NCBI GenBank assembly: GCA_910588175.1
Contig: CAJUQQ010000014.1
Span: forward strand, 1-50,190
Direction of reading: 5' to 3'
DNA from: an uncultured Oscillibacter sp.
Lineage (GTDB): Bacteria > Bacillota > Clostridia > Oscillospirales > Oscillospiraceae
DNA length: 50,190 nt
Part shown: in pieces, positions 39,524 to 47,635 of the stretch
Layout of the letters: every line of letters starts with the position of its first letter
Position numbering within the stretch: position 1 is the first letter of the stretch
Made by a program: the position numbers and the translations under genes
The notes under the pieces: generated by a model
Seen by the model: the letters and a program-made list of their open reading frames with translations, nothing else
Database searches by the model: none
What the model was told of the DNA's origin: nothing

Positions 39524-40855
39524 ATGAGCCTTGTTCAGCTGAAAACCGAACTGCGCCAGGAGCTAAAGCTGACCCCCCAGCTCCTCCAGTCCATGGAGGT
39601 TCTGCAAATGACCTCCCAGGAGCTACTGGCCTACATCGGCCGGATGGCGGAGGAAAACCCCCTTCTGGACCAGTCCGACCCGCCGGAGGCCGCCTATGAG
39701 GAGCTCCGCCGCCAGGCCCTCTGGATTGACGGCGGTCTGGGAAGCCGGGCCACCTTCACCCATGAGGAGACCGCCCTGGAGCCCGGACGGGAGGACCGGG
39801 ACCTGGAGAGCCTGGCCGCCTTCCTCCGGGACCAGCTCCACCGCCTCCGGCTGCCCAAGCCCCTGGCGGCCCTGTGCGAGTATCTGGCGGAGCTGGTGGA
39901 CGAGGACGGCTATCTCAGCCAGGAGGACCTGGACGGCCTGGCCGCCCTGAAAATCCCCCAGGCCCTTACGGACCGGGCTCTGGACACCCTCCAAAGCCTG
40001 GAGCCCCCCGGCGTGGGGGCCCGGAGCCTTTCGGAGTGCCTGCTGCTCCAGCTCAGCCGCCGGGAGCGGGCGGACCCCACGGCCATGGACATCGCCGTCC
40101 GCTTCCTTCCGGAGCTGGGGCGGAAGCACTACGCCGCCATCGCGCAAAAGCTGGGGGTGACAACGGAGGCGGTCCGGGCGGCGGAGGCCGTCATCGCCTC
40201 TCTGGAGCCCCATCCCGGCCGGGCCTTCCAGAGTACCGAGCCCCCGGCCTATGTCCGGCCCGACGTGTTTGTGGCGGAGCTGGAGGGGGAGTGGAAGGTG
40301 ATTCTGAACGAATACTACCTGCCCCGGGTTTCCGTCAACGACTACTACCTCCGGCTGCTGAAAAGCTCCGACGAGAAGGAAACCCGCGACTACCTCCGCC
40401 AGAAGCTCCAGCAGGCCCGGTGGCTGCTGGACGGCCTGAAACGCCGGGGAAGCACCCTCCGCCGCTGCGCGGAGGCGGTGCTGGAGGCCCAGCGCCCCTT
40501 CTTTACCGGCCGGACGGGGGAGCTGGCCCCCATGACCCTCTCCACTCTGGCGGAGGGGCTGGAGCTCCATCCCTCCACGGTCTCCCGGGCCGTCCGGGGA
40601 AAGTACCTCCAGTGCCGCCAGGGTACATATCCTCTCCGGTACTTTTTCAGCCTTCCCGTCAGCGGCGGCGTCTCCCGCCAGGCCGCGAAGCAAACCCTGC
40701 TGGCCCTTATCCGGGAGGAGGACCCCCGCAGGCCCCGCAGCGACCAGGACCTCTGCCGCCTCCTGGCGGAGCGGGGCATGCCCGTGGCCCGGCGGACCGT
40801 GACCAAGTACCGCCTGGAGCTGGGGGTGGGGTCCTCGGCGGCCCGGAGGAAGTAA
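39524..40855 (+). CDS. rpoN: RNA polymerase sigma-54 factor
   Basis: The 443-aa alternative sigma factor that reads -24/-12 promoters. Region I is the glutamine- and leucine-rich start (LRQELKLTPQLLQSMEVLQM). The core-binding region is in the middle, with the helix-turn-helix near LAEGLELHPSTVSRAVRGKYLQ, and the RpoN box is ARRTVTKYRLELG. AGGAGG precedes the ATG. It is co-transcribed with the activator upstream and followed by a terminator. Confidence 0.96.
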   Translation: MSLVQLKTELRQELKLTPQLLQSMEVLQMTSQELLAYIGRMAEENPLLDQSDPPEAAYEELRRQALWIDGGLGSRATFTHEETALEPGREDRDLESLAAFLRDQLHRLRLPKPLAALCEYLAELVDEDGYLSQEDLDGLAALKIPQALTDRALDTLQSLEPPGVGARSLSECLLLQLSRRERADPTAMDIAVRFLPELGRKHYAAIAQKLGVTTEAVRAAEAVIASLEPHPGRAFQSTEPPAYVRPDVFVAELEGEWKVILNEYYLPRVSVNDYYLRLLKSSDEKETRDYLRQKLQQARWLLDGLKRRGSTLRRCAEAVLEAQRPFFTGRTGELAPMTLSTLAEGLELHPSTVSRAVRGKYLQCRQGTYPLRYFFSLPVSGGVSRQAAKQTLLALIREEDPRRPRSDQDLCRLLAERGMPVARRTVTKYRLELGVGSSAARRK

Positions 40856-40865
40856 GCGCGTACAT

Positions 40866-40898
40866 AAAAAAAGCCCCGCCGTGTGAACGGCGGGGCTT
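40866..40898. terminator. Shared terminator between convergent genes
   Basis: A 12-bp perfect stem (AAGCCCCGCCGT) with a GTGA loop. Seven A on the left give a strong T run for the minus-strand SLH gene; it also ends rpoN. Confidence 0.8.
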
Positions 40899-40912
40899 CG
40901 TTATGGAAAGGC

Positions 40913-41728
40913 TTACTTGCTGGCCTCGCCCTCGGCGGGGGCGGCGGCGGCCTGATTGGCGCGGTACAGGAAGGTCACGATCTGACCCCGGGTGCAGACA
41001 ACCCCGGGTTCAAAGGTGGTGCCGTCTCCGGTTCCGGCGGTCACGCCGTTCTCCACAGCCCAGGCAATGGCTCCGGCGGACTCCGCGTCAGAGGCCACGT
41101 CGGTGAAGCTCTTTTCGGTCTTGACCTCGGGGCTGCCGGCGGCCTTCCACATGAAGGTCACAGCCAATTCCCGGGTGCAGGGCATACCGGTGCTCGGTTC
41201 ATCCTGCACATAGATTTCCTTCTCCACAGCCCACTTGACGGCGGCGTCAAAATCCTTCACGCCCTCGGCGGCGCCGGGTTTGCCGTTGGCGCGCCACAGG
41301 AAGGTCAGGATGTGGTTCACGGTGCAGGTTTCGCCAGGACCGAAGGTGGTCTCGGTCTTGCCGGTGGTGATGCCCTCGGCCACGGCCCAGTCAATGGCGG
41401 CGGCGAAGGGGGAGTTGGCGGCTACGTCGGTAAACTTGGGGGCGGCGGGAGCCTCGTCCTTTTTCTCCCCGCCCTCGGCGGGAGCTTCGGCCTCATCCTT
41501 CTTCTCCTCGCCTTCGGCAGGAGCTTCGGCCTCGTCCTTCTTCTCTTCGCCCTCGGCGGGAGTCTCGTCCTTCTTCTCTTCGCCCTCGGCGGGAGTCTCG
41601 TCCTTCTTGTCCCCAGCGGTCTCGGTGGGGGCGGCGTCCGTCTTGTCCTCTTCGGCGGCGAAGGCGGGGACGGCCAGGCTCAGGCTCAGCACCAGAGCCA
41701 GGGCAAGGGATAACAGCTTTTTCTTCAT
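40913..41728 (-). CDS. Small secreted SLH protein with charged repeat linker
   Basis: A 271-aa protein: a signal peptide (KKKLLSLALALVLSLSLAVPAFA), a highly charged linker of four to five repeats built on EEKKDE-TPAEG or EEKKDE-AEAPAEG, and three SLH motifs (FTDVAANSPFAAAIDWAV..., FDAAVKWAVEKEIYV..., FTDVASDAESAGAIAWAV...). It contains little besides the wall-binding module, so it may be a structural or spacer protein of the cell surface. The ATG at 41728 follows GGAGG by seven bases. It has its own promoter and terminator. Confidence 0.9.
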   Translation of the reverse strand: MKKKLLSLALALVLSLSLAVPAFAAEEDKTDAAPTETAGDKKDETPAEGEEKKDETPAEGEEKKDEAEAPAEGEEKKDEAEAPAEGGEKKDEAPAAPKFTDVAANSPFAAAIDWAVAEGITTGKTETTFGPGETCTVNHILTFLWRANGKPGAAEGVKDFDAAVKWAVEKEIYVQDEPSTGMPCTRELAVTFMWKAAGSPEVKTEKSFTDVASDAESAGAIAWAVENGVTAGTGDGTTFEPGVVCTRGQIVTFLYRANQAAAAPAEGEASK

Positions 41729-41803
41729 GTCGGTTCCTCCAAAATTTTTTTGACCCGGCCGCGGACGGGAACGCTCTCGCCTACGGCCAGCAGAATAAAA
41801 AAT

Positions 41804-41832
41804 ATTGTACTCCACCGCCTTGAAAAAAGCAA
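41804..41832 (-). promoter_or_regulatory. Promoter of the small SLH gene
   Basis: Read on the minus strand: TTGCTT (41827-41832), a 17-base spacer and TACAAT (41804-41809). Confidence 0.65.
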
Positions 41833-42229
41833 GAGTATTTGTCACATTCCGCGAAAAGGCCCTGCCGTTTCAGGCCGCAGGCGTCTACATCGCCCTCCGC
41901 CGCCAAAACGGAATCTCTCCGCTTGTGCATTTTTACGACAACTTTGCTTTTCCTTTGCGGAACGGGTGAAAAGCCCCCCGCGCCAAAGGGCGCGGGGGGC
42001 TTTTTCGGGTCAGCCTGCCGCTGCGGGAAAACCTCCGGCGGGGCGCGCCCTCCGGAGAGGGAGGAAAGGGATGACGGCGGAAGCCGTCGTGTGTGTGGGA
42101 CCTCCCCCTCCGGTTGGGCGTCCGCCGGAAACATAAAAGCGGTGCCGAGCCGCAGACTCAACACCGCATAGCGCTTAGGATATGCGAACGCGCGGCTCTT
42201 TCCCATCCCGGCGCACGCGCTATCCGCCC
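41833..42229. other. Intergenic stretch upstream of the small SLH gene
   Basis: About 400 bases with no supported gene on either strand. The only clear element is the strong terminator-like hairpin at 41969-42005; I see nothing recognisable in the rest. Confidence 0.5.
41969..42005. terminator. Strong bidirectional terminator-like hairpin with no adjacent gene
   Basis: A 16-bp perfect stem (AAAAGCCCCCCGCGCC) with an AAA loop and T5. The nearest genes on either side do not run into it, so a short unannotated transcript may end here. Confidence 0.7.
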
Positions 42230-42258
42230 TTGCAAAAGAGCGGTGGAATGGGTATAAT
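42230..42258 (+). promoter_or_regulatory. Promoter of a candidate small RNA
   Basis: TTGCAA (42230-42235), a 17-base spacer and TATAAT (42253-42258). Confidence 0.7.
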
Positions 42259-42264
42259 AGCCGT

Positions 42265-42462
42265 GTGGTGCAGGTAAACTGCTGTGCTGAGTGGACTTCT
42301 CACTCGTACAGGGCCGTTGGGTGTTCTCGGCACCCGGCGGCCTGCCGCGTTTATGTTTCCACTTTTATTTTAACCTGAATTTCCCCAAATTGCAAGGCCT
42401 TTTCGCCAAAAGCCCAAAAAAGCCCGCCTGTCTCAGAGGACCGGCGGGGCTTTTCATTTTTT
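42265..42462 (+). ncRNA. Candidate structured small RNA
   Basis: About 195 bases from a good promoter to a terminator, with no ORF. Three hairpins follow each other: GCAG-GTAAA-CTGC (42270-42282), GAGTG-GACTTCT-CACTC (42289-42305) and a 12-13 bp stem (GGGCCGTTGGGTG arm, 42311-42343). TAAAC in and beside the first loop can pair with GTTTA at 42349-42353, a possible pseudoknot. The length would suit 6S RNA, but I do not recognise its sequence, so no family is assigned. Confidence 0.5.
42416..42462. terminator. Terminator of the serine operon and of the candidate RNA
   Basis: AGCCCGCC pairs with GGCGGGGCT (one bulge), with A6 on the left and a T-rich tail on the right, so it can act on both strands. 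It follows the L-serine dehydratase stop codon. Confidence 0.75.
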
Positions 42463-42473
42463 GTTTTCCGGGC

Positions 42474-43679
42474 TCATCCCCGGCGGGAATACAGCCGGGC
42501 CAGGCCCCCTTCGGAGGTCTCCCGGTAGCTTTTGCTCAGGTGAATGCCGGTTTCATACATGGTCTTGATCACCATGTCATAGCTGATCCGCCGGGTCTCC
42601 GCCAAGAAGTAGGCCAGATTGGCGGAGTTGATGGCCCGCATGGCCGCCACGGCGTTGCGCTCGATGCAGGGAATCTGGACCAGGCCGCAGATGGGGTCGC
42701 AGGTGAGGCCCAGATGATGCTCCAGGGCCACCTCGGCGGCGTACTCAATCCGCTTGATGGAGTATCCGAAGAGCTGGCCCAGGGCGGCGGCGGCCATGGC
42801 GCAGGCCACGCCGATCTCCGCCTGACAGCCGCACTCCGCCCCGGAGACGGAGGCGTTCCGCTTCGCCAGGCCCCCGAACAGGCCCGCCACCCCCAGGGCG
42901 TGGACGATGTCCAGGTCGCTGAGGCCCCGCTTGTCCTGGAAGTAATACAGCACCGCCGGAAGCACGCCGCAGGAGCCGCAGGTGGGGGCGGTGACAATGC
43001 GGCCGTTGCCGGCGTTCTGCTCCGAGACGGCGTAGGCGTAGGAGCACACCCGCTGGCACTCGACGATCTCCGGATGCTTATTCACCAGAATGTGGTCGTG
43101 GATGGACTTGGCCTTCCGCTCAATGCGGAGCCCGCCGGGCAGCTCTCCGGAGGCGGCCAGCCCCTCCTGAATGGAGGCGCGCATGACATCCCAGACCTCC
43201 AGCAGATCGTCCCAGATGCCCGCGCCCTCGTTCAGCTCCACGTAGTCAATGAGGCTGATATAGCGGAACTCACAGAACTCCTTGATCTCGGCGAAGGAGT
43301 TTTCAAAATAGATCTCCTGCTCCTGTCCCGGCGCGGGGCCGCCCTCCCATTCCAGGTCTCCGCCGCCCACGCTGTACACCCGCCGGGTACGCAACTCCTG
43401 TCCGCCCCGGAGGGCGGTGAGGTCCAGGGTGTTGGGGTGCTTCTCCACCGTCTCCGGGGAAAAGACGATCTCCGCCGGGAGGGGGGCGAAGGTCTCTGTG
43501 AGAATCCGGTCCGTGCCGTGGCCCTTTCCGGTCTTGGACAGGGAGCCGTACAGCACCGCCCGGTAGGCGTCCGCCTCCGGCGTCTCCTCTCGGAAGAGGG
43601 CGGCGGCTCTGGCCGGGCCCATGGTGTGGGAGCTGGAGGGCCCCCGGCCAATTTTGTATACGTCGTGTATGGATCTCAT
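42474..43679 (-). CDS. L-serine ammonia-lyase (dehydratase), single-chain iron-sulphur type
   Basis: Converts L-serine to pyruvate and ammonia with a 4Fe-4S cluster. The 401-aa product combines the beta-type start (SIHDVYKIGRGPSSSHTMGP) and the alpha-type catalytic part (VTAPTCGSCGVLPA, ECGCQAEIGVACAMAAA, CDPICGLVQIPC) in one chain, whereas many Firmicutes use two subunits. It is some 50 residues shorter than the E. coli enzyme. GAGGAG lies 11 bases upstream. It is the last gene after serA (46 bases), so synthesis and breakdown of serine are in one unit. Confidence 0.94.
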   Translation of the reverse strand: MRSIHDVYKIGRGPSSSHTMGPARAAALFREETPEADAYRAVLYGSLSKTGKGHGTDRILTETFAPLPAEIVFSPETVEKHPNTLDLTALRGGQELRTRRVYSVGGGDLEWEGGPAPGQEQEIYFENSFAEIKEFCEFRYISLIDYVELNEGAGIWDDLLEVWDVMRASIQEGLAASGELPGGLRIERKAKSIHDHILVNKHPEIVECQRVCSYAYAVSEQNAGNGRIVTAPTCGSCGVLPAVLYYFQDKRGLSDLDIVHALGVAGLFGGLAKRNASVSGAECGCQAEIGVACAMAAAALGQLFGYSIKRIEYAAEVALEHHLGLTCDPICGLVQIPCIERNAVAAMRAINSANLAYFLAETRRISYDMVIKTMYETGIHLSKSYRETSEGGLARLYSRRG

Positions 43680-43725
43680 GGGTTCAGCCGCTCCTCTGTC
43701 TTGGGTGTCTTGGGAATTCCGGCGC

Positions 43726-44640
43726 TCAAGGGGCGAAGCCCTCTACAATGTCCACCAGCTCTTGGCCGATGCGCTTTTGCGCCTCTTTGGTCCCCGCGCC
43801 GATGTGGGGCGTGCAGGCAACCGCCGGGTGCGCAGCCAGGGCCCAGTTGGGGTCCTTCTCGCTCATCCACACGTCCAGGCCCGCCGCCCGGACCTTGCCG
43901 GAGTTTAACGCGTCCAGCAGGGCGGCCTCGTCCACGTTGCTGCCCCGGGAGACGTTGACGATCACCACGCCGTCCTTCATCTTACCCAGACTCTCCCGGT
44001 CCACCAGGGCCTTCTCCCCGCCGGGAGCGCAGAGAATCAGCACATCGGAGCCGGAGAGCAGCTCGTCCATGGAGACGAACCGCATGGTCTCGCACTCACA
44101 GCCCTCCGGCTTGTTCCGGTGGACGGTGGAGAGGACCTTCATCCCAAGGGCCTGGCACTTATCGCCCACCATCCGCCCGATGCGGCCGTAGCCGATGACC
44201 CCGGCGGTTTTGCCGGAGAGCTCGAAGCCCTTGGAGTAGGCCTTCTTCTCCCACCTGTTCTCCCGCATGGTGTGCCCGGCGATGGAGAGGTTCCGGGCGC
44301 AGGCGAAGAGCAGGGCCAGAGCCAGCTCCGCCACGGCGTTGGAGGAGGCCCGGGGGGTGTTCCGCACGGCGATTCCCGCCGCCTCGGCATAGGGAATGGC
44401 GATGTTGTCCATGCCTACCCCCGCCCGCACAATGAGCTTCAGCCGTCCGCCCTTGGCGGCGTCAATCTGGGGCTCCTTGATTTTGGTGGCGGAGCGGATG
44501 ATCACCGCGTCAAAGTCCCGCAGGGCGGGGCCCAGGGCGTCGGGCTCATAGAACTGCTCCACCACCTCGCAGCCGTCCGCCCGGAGCTTCGCAACGGCGG
44601 CGGCATCCATTCCGTCAGTGACCAATACGCGCTTTAACAT
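43726..44640 (-). CDS. serA: D-3-phosphoglycerate dehydrogenase
   Basis: First step of serine synthesis, oxidising 3-phosphoglycerate with NAD. The 304-aa protein is the short form without a C-terminal ACT domain, so serine feedback through that domain is absent. The nucleotide motif is VIGYGRIGRMV; substrate and catalytic parts are IVRAGVGMDNI, VNVSRGSNVDEAAL and TPHIGAGTKEAQ. The ATG at 44640 follows AAAGGGGA; two upstream in-frame ATGs have poorer sites. It lies between the 48-aa gene and serine dehydratase. Confidence 0.93.
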   Translation of the reverse strand: MLKRVLVTDGMDAAAVAKLRADGCEVVEQFYEPDALGPALRDFDAVIIRSATKIKEPQIDAAKGGRLKLIVRAGVGMDNIAIPYAEAAGIAVRNTPRASSNAVAELALALLFACARNLSIAGHTMRENRWEKKAYSKGFELSGKTAGVIGYGRIGRMVGDKCQALGMKVLSTVHRNKPEGCECETMRFVSMDELLSGSDVLILCAPGGEKALVDRESLGKMKDGVVIVNVSRGSNVDEAALLDALNSGKVRAAGLDVWMSEKDPNWALAAHPAVACTPHIGAGTKEAQKRIGQELVDIVEGFAP

Positions 44641-44735
44641 GATAAATTCCCCTTTCATTCGTTCTCGATGCACCCCAGGGGCACCGACAGCGCAAGGGTT
44701 CACGCCCATTGGGGGACAGGCGCGGGCCCGGCCTC

Positions 44736-44882
44736 TCAGCCGAGCATGTCGTCCATCAGGTCCTTTTTCAGCTTTTCGATGTCGGCCAAGACCTGCTCTC
44801 TGGTTTCCTTGGTCTCCGCTTCCTCCAATGTCCGAATCAGCCGCTTCAGGAAGCTTTTAAACTGCAAATCGGTCATGCCCAT
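44736..44882 (-). CDS. Short helical protein (48 aa) inside the serine operon
   Basis: A small gene with a very good ribosome site (AAAGGAGG, then seven bases, then ATG). The product starts MGMTDLQFKSFLKRLI and continues with an amphipathic, lysine- and glutamate-rich helix (EEAETKETREQVLADIEKL). I know similar MTDLQFK-type small proteins from Clostridia but no function. Its place between serC and serA on the same strand, 39 bases after serC and 95 before serA, suggests co-transcription. Confidence 0.7.
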   Translation of the reverse strand: MGMTDLQFKSFLKRLIRTLEEAETKETREQVLADIEKLKKDLMDDMLG

Positions 44883-44921
44883 AGTTTGAACCTCCTTTGT
44901 GACATTCCCAGTTCGTTCCCC

Positions 44922-46010
44922 TCAGGCGTGTTCCTGCTCGTACTTTTTGAGGAACTCCACCAGCGCCTCCACGCCCTCCTTGGGCATGGCGTTGTAGATG
45001 GACGCCCGGAGGCCCCCTACGCTCTTGTGGCCCTTCAAATTGTCGAAGCCCGCCGCCTTGCTGGCGGCCACCACGTCCGCGTCCTGTTCCTTGCTGGGAG
45101 TGACGAAGGGCACGTTCATGAGGGAGCGGTCCTCCTTCCGCACGGCCCCGGTGAAGAGCTTGGACTGGTCCAGGAAGTCGTAGAGAATCTTCGCCTTCTC
45201 CACGTTCCGCCGGTGCATGGCCTCCAGGCCGCCGTTATCCAGGAGGTACTTGAAGACCTTGCCGCAGCAATAGATGGCCCAGCAGTTGGGGGTGTTGTAG
45301 AGGGAGTCGTTGTCCGCGTGGATCTTATAGCTCATATAGGTGGGGACAAATTTGGGAAGGTCCTCCCGGAGCAGGTCCTCCCGGATGATGACCACCGCCA
45401 TGCCCGCCGGGCCTACGTTTTTCTGCACACCGCCCCAGATGAGACCGTATTTCGTCACGTCGCAGGGCCGGGAGAGGAACATGCTGGACTGGTCGGACAC
45501 CAGTACCTTCCCCTTGGTGTCGGGGAGGTTAAAATAGGTGGTGCCGTTGATGGTCTCGTTTTCGCAGATATAGACATAGTCCGCGTTCTCCGGGATGTCC
45601 AGATTGGAGCAGTCCGGGATATAGGAGAAGTTCTTGTCGGCGGAGGAGGCCACGATCTTCACCTCGCCGTATTTCTTCGCCTCGGCGATGGCCTTCTTGG
45701 ACCAGGCGCCGGTCTCCACATAGCACCCGACCCCGTTTTTCATCAGGTTCATGGCCACCATGGCGAACTGCACCGTGCCGCCGCCCTGGACGAAGAGCAC
45801 CTTGTAGTTGTCGGGAATCCCCATCAGCTTGCGCAGGTCCGCCTCCGCCTCATCCCGAATCTGCTGGAACACCTTGGACCGGTGGCTCATTTCCATGACG
45901 CACATGCCGCTGCCGCGGTAGTTCATCATCTCGGCGGCGATCTCCTCCAGCACCGGCTCCGGCATCATGGCGGGTCCGGCGGAGAAATTATAGGTACGGC
46001 CGTATTTCAT
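44922..46010 (-). CDS. serC: Phosphoserine aminotransferase
   Basis: Second step of serine synthesis, forming phosphoserine from phosphohydroxypyruvate with glutamate. The 362-aa length is normal. It has the family start YNFSAGPAMMPEPVLEE, the substrate region EMSHRSKVFQ, FVQGGGTVQFAMV, and IWGGVQKNVGPAG with the pyridoxal-phosphate lysine. The ATG at 46010 is chosen over 46025 because GGAGG sits eight bases before it and overlaps the longer form. No phosphoserine phosphatase gene is adjacent; one of the two HAD genes in this window might serve, but nothing shows it. Confidence 0.95.
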   Translation of the reverse strand: MKYGRTYNFSAGPAMMPEPVLEEIAAEMMNYRGSGMCVMEMSHRSKVFQQIRDEAEADLRKLMGIPDNYKVLFVQGGGTVQFAMVAMNLMKNGVGCYVETGAWSKKAIAEAKKYGEVKIVASSADKNFSYIPDCSNLDIPENADYVYICENETINGTTYFNLPDTKGKVLVSDQSSMFLSRPCDVTKYGLIWGGVQKNVGPAGMAVVIIREDLLREDLPKFVPTYMSYKIHADNDSLYNTPNCWAIYCCGKVFKYLLDNGGLEAMHRRNVEKAKILYDFLDQSKLFTGAVRKEDRSLMNVPFVTPSKEQDADVVAASKAAGFDNLKGHKSVGGLRASIYNAMPKEGVEALVEFLKKYEQEHA

Positions 46011-46047
46011 CTTGTTCTCCTCCATTCAACAGAAATCTACAACTTCC

Positions 46048-46063
46048 GGCCCCTCAAGGGGCC
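46048..46063. promoter_or_regulatory. Palindrome in the serC leader
   Basis: GGCCCCTCAAGGGGCC, a near-perfect palindrome between the promoter and the serC ribosome site. It may be a leader hairpin or a protein site. Confidence 0.4.
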
Positions 46064-46076
46064 ATTTCCTGTCTAT

Positions 46077-46105
46077 AGTATACAGGATTTTTTTGCCGGA
46101 ATCAA
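46077..46105 (-). promoter_or_regulatory. serC operon promoter
   Basis: Read on the minus strand: TTGATT (46100-46105), a 17-base spacer and TATACT (46077-46082). Confidence 0.7.
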
Positions 46106-46159
46106 CCGTCTTCCCAAATTTTCTGGGAAAGGTTCACCTTTCTTTCCTCCGGACCCCGC

Positions 46160-46187
46160 TTGCATTCCGCCCAAAAATCAGTATACT
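46160..46187 (+). promoter_or_regulatory. Promoter of the ClC gene
   Basis: TTGCAT (46160-46165), a 16-base spacer and TATACT (46182-46187). Confidence 0.6.
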
Positions 46188-46244
46188 GTATTAAGAACCT
46201 GTTAAGAAATTCCCCGCTCCGGCGGGGCGCGGCGGAGGTGCGGC

Positions 46245-47567
46245 ATGACCTTGGAGGCAATCAAGCGAGACATCCGGTCCCGGTGGGGCCTGACCCTGCT
46301 GTACGTCAGGGCCCTGAGCAAATGGCTGCTGCTGGCCACGGCGGCGGGGGTCTCCTGCGGCCTGGTGGGCACGGCGTTCCATGTGGCGGTGGAATTTGTG
46401 ACGGAGCTTCGGGGGGAATTCCCCTGGCTGCTGTACGGCCTGCCCCTGGCGGGCCTGGCCATCGTGGGCCTCTACAAGCTGCTGGGCACCGAGGGCCAGG
46501 GCACCAACGACATCTTTGACCAGGTCCACAAGGGGGGCAGCGTCTCTCTCCTGCTGGCCCCCGCCATCTTCCTGGGGACGGTGCTGACCCACCTCTGCGG
46601 CGGCTCCGCCGGGCGGGAGGGGGCGGCCCTTCAAATGGGGGGCTCCCTGGGCTACCGGGCGGGGCGGCTCTTCGGCTTTGACGAGCGGGACCTACGCATC
46701 GCCACCACCACGGGCATGGCGGCCTTTTTCACCGCCCTCTTCGGAACGCCCTTGGCGGCGGCGGTGTTCTCCATCGCCGTGGTCAGCGTGGACTCCTTCT
46801 ACCACGCCGCCTTTTTCCCCGCCCTTATCGGGGCCCTGGAGGCCTATGGCATCTCCCGGGCGCTGGGTGTGGCCCCCACCGCCTTCGCTGTGGCGGCTCC
46901 CGAGCCGGCGGCGGGCCTGCTGGTCCGGGCGGGAATCCTGGCGGCCCTGTGCGGTCTGCTGTCCGTGGTGTTCTGCGGGACCATCCGCCTGGCGGAGCAC
47001 CAGCTCCACAAGCGGATTCCCAATCCCTGGCTCCGGGCCTTCGCCGGGGGCTGCGCCGTGATTCTCCTCACCTGGCTCTGCGGCTCCACGGACTACAACG
47101 GCGCGGGGATGGAGGTCATCGCCGCCGCCGTGGAGCAGGGGACCGTCCGGCCGGAGGCGTTCTTGCTCAAAATCCTCTTCACCGCCGTCACCCTGGGAGC
47201 GGGCTTCAAGGGCGGGGAGGTGGTGCCCTCCTTCTTCGTGGGGGCGGCCTTCGGCTGCGCCATGGGGCCCGTGCTGGGGCTTCCGGCGGGCTTTGCCGCC
47301 GCGCTGGGCCTTGCGTCCGTGTTCTGCGGGGCCACCAACTGCCCCCTGGCCTCCATTGCCCTGGCCATCGAGCTCTTTGGAAGCGGGGGGCTTTTGTACT
47401 ACGCGCTGGCCTGCTGCGTCAGCTATGTCCTCTCCGGCTACGGGGGGCTGTACTCCAGCCAGACGATTCTCCACTCCAAGCTGAAGGGGCGGTACATCAA
47501 CGTACACACCAACGACCAGGCCGTAGAGAGCACCGCCGCTGCCCAGGAGCCCGCGCCGGTAAAGTGA
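46245..47567 (+). CDS. ClC-family anion/proton antiporter, probably fluoride type
   Basis: A 440-aa membrane protein of the ClC family with more than ten hydrophobic helices. The signature GSAGREGAALQMG lies at 121-133, with the probable gating glutamate at E125. The GSGIP selectivity motif of chloride ClCs is not visible where expected; the region reads GTEGQGTNDIF. The later motif is GAGFKGGEVVPSFFVGA rather than GGIFAP. Both deviations fit the CLC-F group that exports fluoride. GGAGG precedes the ATG. No crcB-type fluoride riboswitch is visible in the short leader. Confidence 0.88.
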   Translation: MTLEAIKRDIRSRWGLTLLYVRALSKWLLLATAAGVSCGLVGTAFHVAVEFVTELRGEFPWLLYGLPLAGLAIVGLYKLLGTEGQGTNDIFDQVHKGGSVSLLLAPAIFLGTVLTHLCGGSAGREGAALQMGGSLGYRAGRLFGFDERDLRIATTTGMAAFFTALFGTPLAAAVFSIAVVSVDSFYHAAFFPALIGALEAYGISRALGVAPTAFAVAAPEPAAGLLVRAGILAALCGLLSVVFCGTIRLAEHQLHKRIPNPWLRAFAGGCAVILLTWLCGSTDYNGAGMEVIAAAVEQGTVRPEAFLLKILFTAVTLGAGFKGGEVVPSFFVGAAFGCAMGPVLGLPAGFAAALGLASVFCGATNCPLASIALAIELFGSGGLLYYALACCVSYVLSGYGGLYSSQTILHSKLKGRYINVHTNDQAVESTAAAQEPAPVK

Positions 47568-47580
47568 CCCGTATAAAACA

Positions 47581-47635
47581 CGCCTCCCACGGCATACTGT
47601 CTCCAAACAGTATTTGCCACGGGAGGCGCGTTTTT
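47581..47635 (+). terminator. Long hairpin with T5 that overlaps the next ribosome site
   Basis: CGCCTCCC (47581-47588) pairs with GGGAGGCG (47621-47628), with inner ACTGT/ACAGT pairs, and T5 follows. It looks like the ClC terminator, yet the right arm contains GGGAGG, the ribosome site of the DUF421 gene that starts right after the T run. Confidence 0.65.

Noticed and set aside
46188..46244. Fluoride riboswitch upstream of the ClC gene
   Set aside because: The leader is only about 50 bases and shows no recognisable crcB-motif core.
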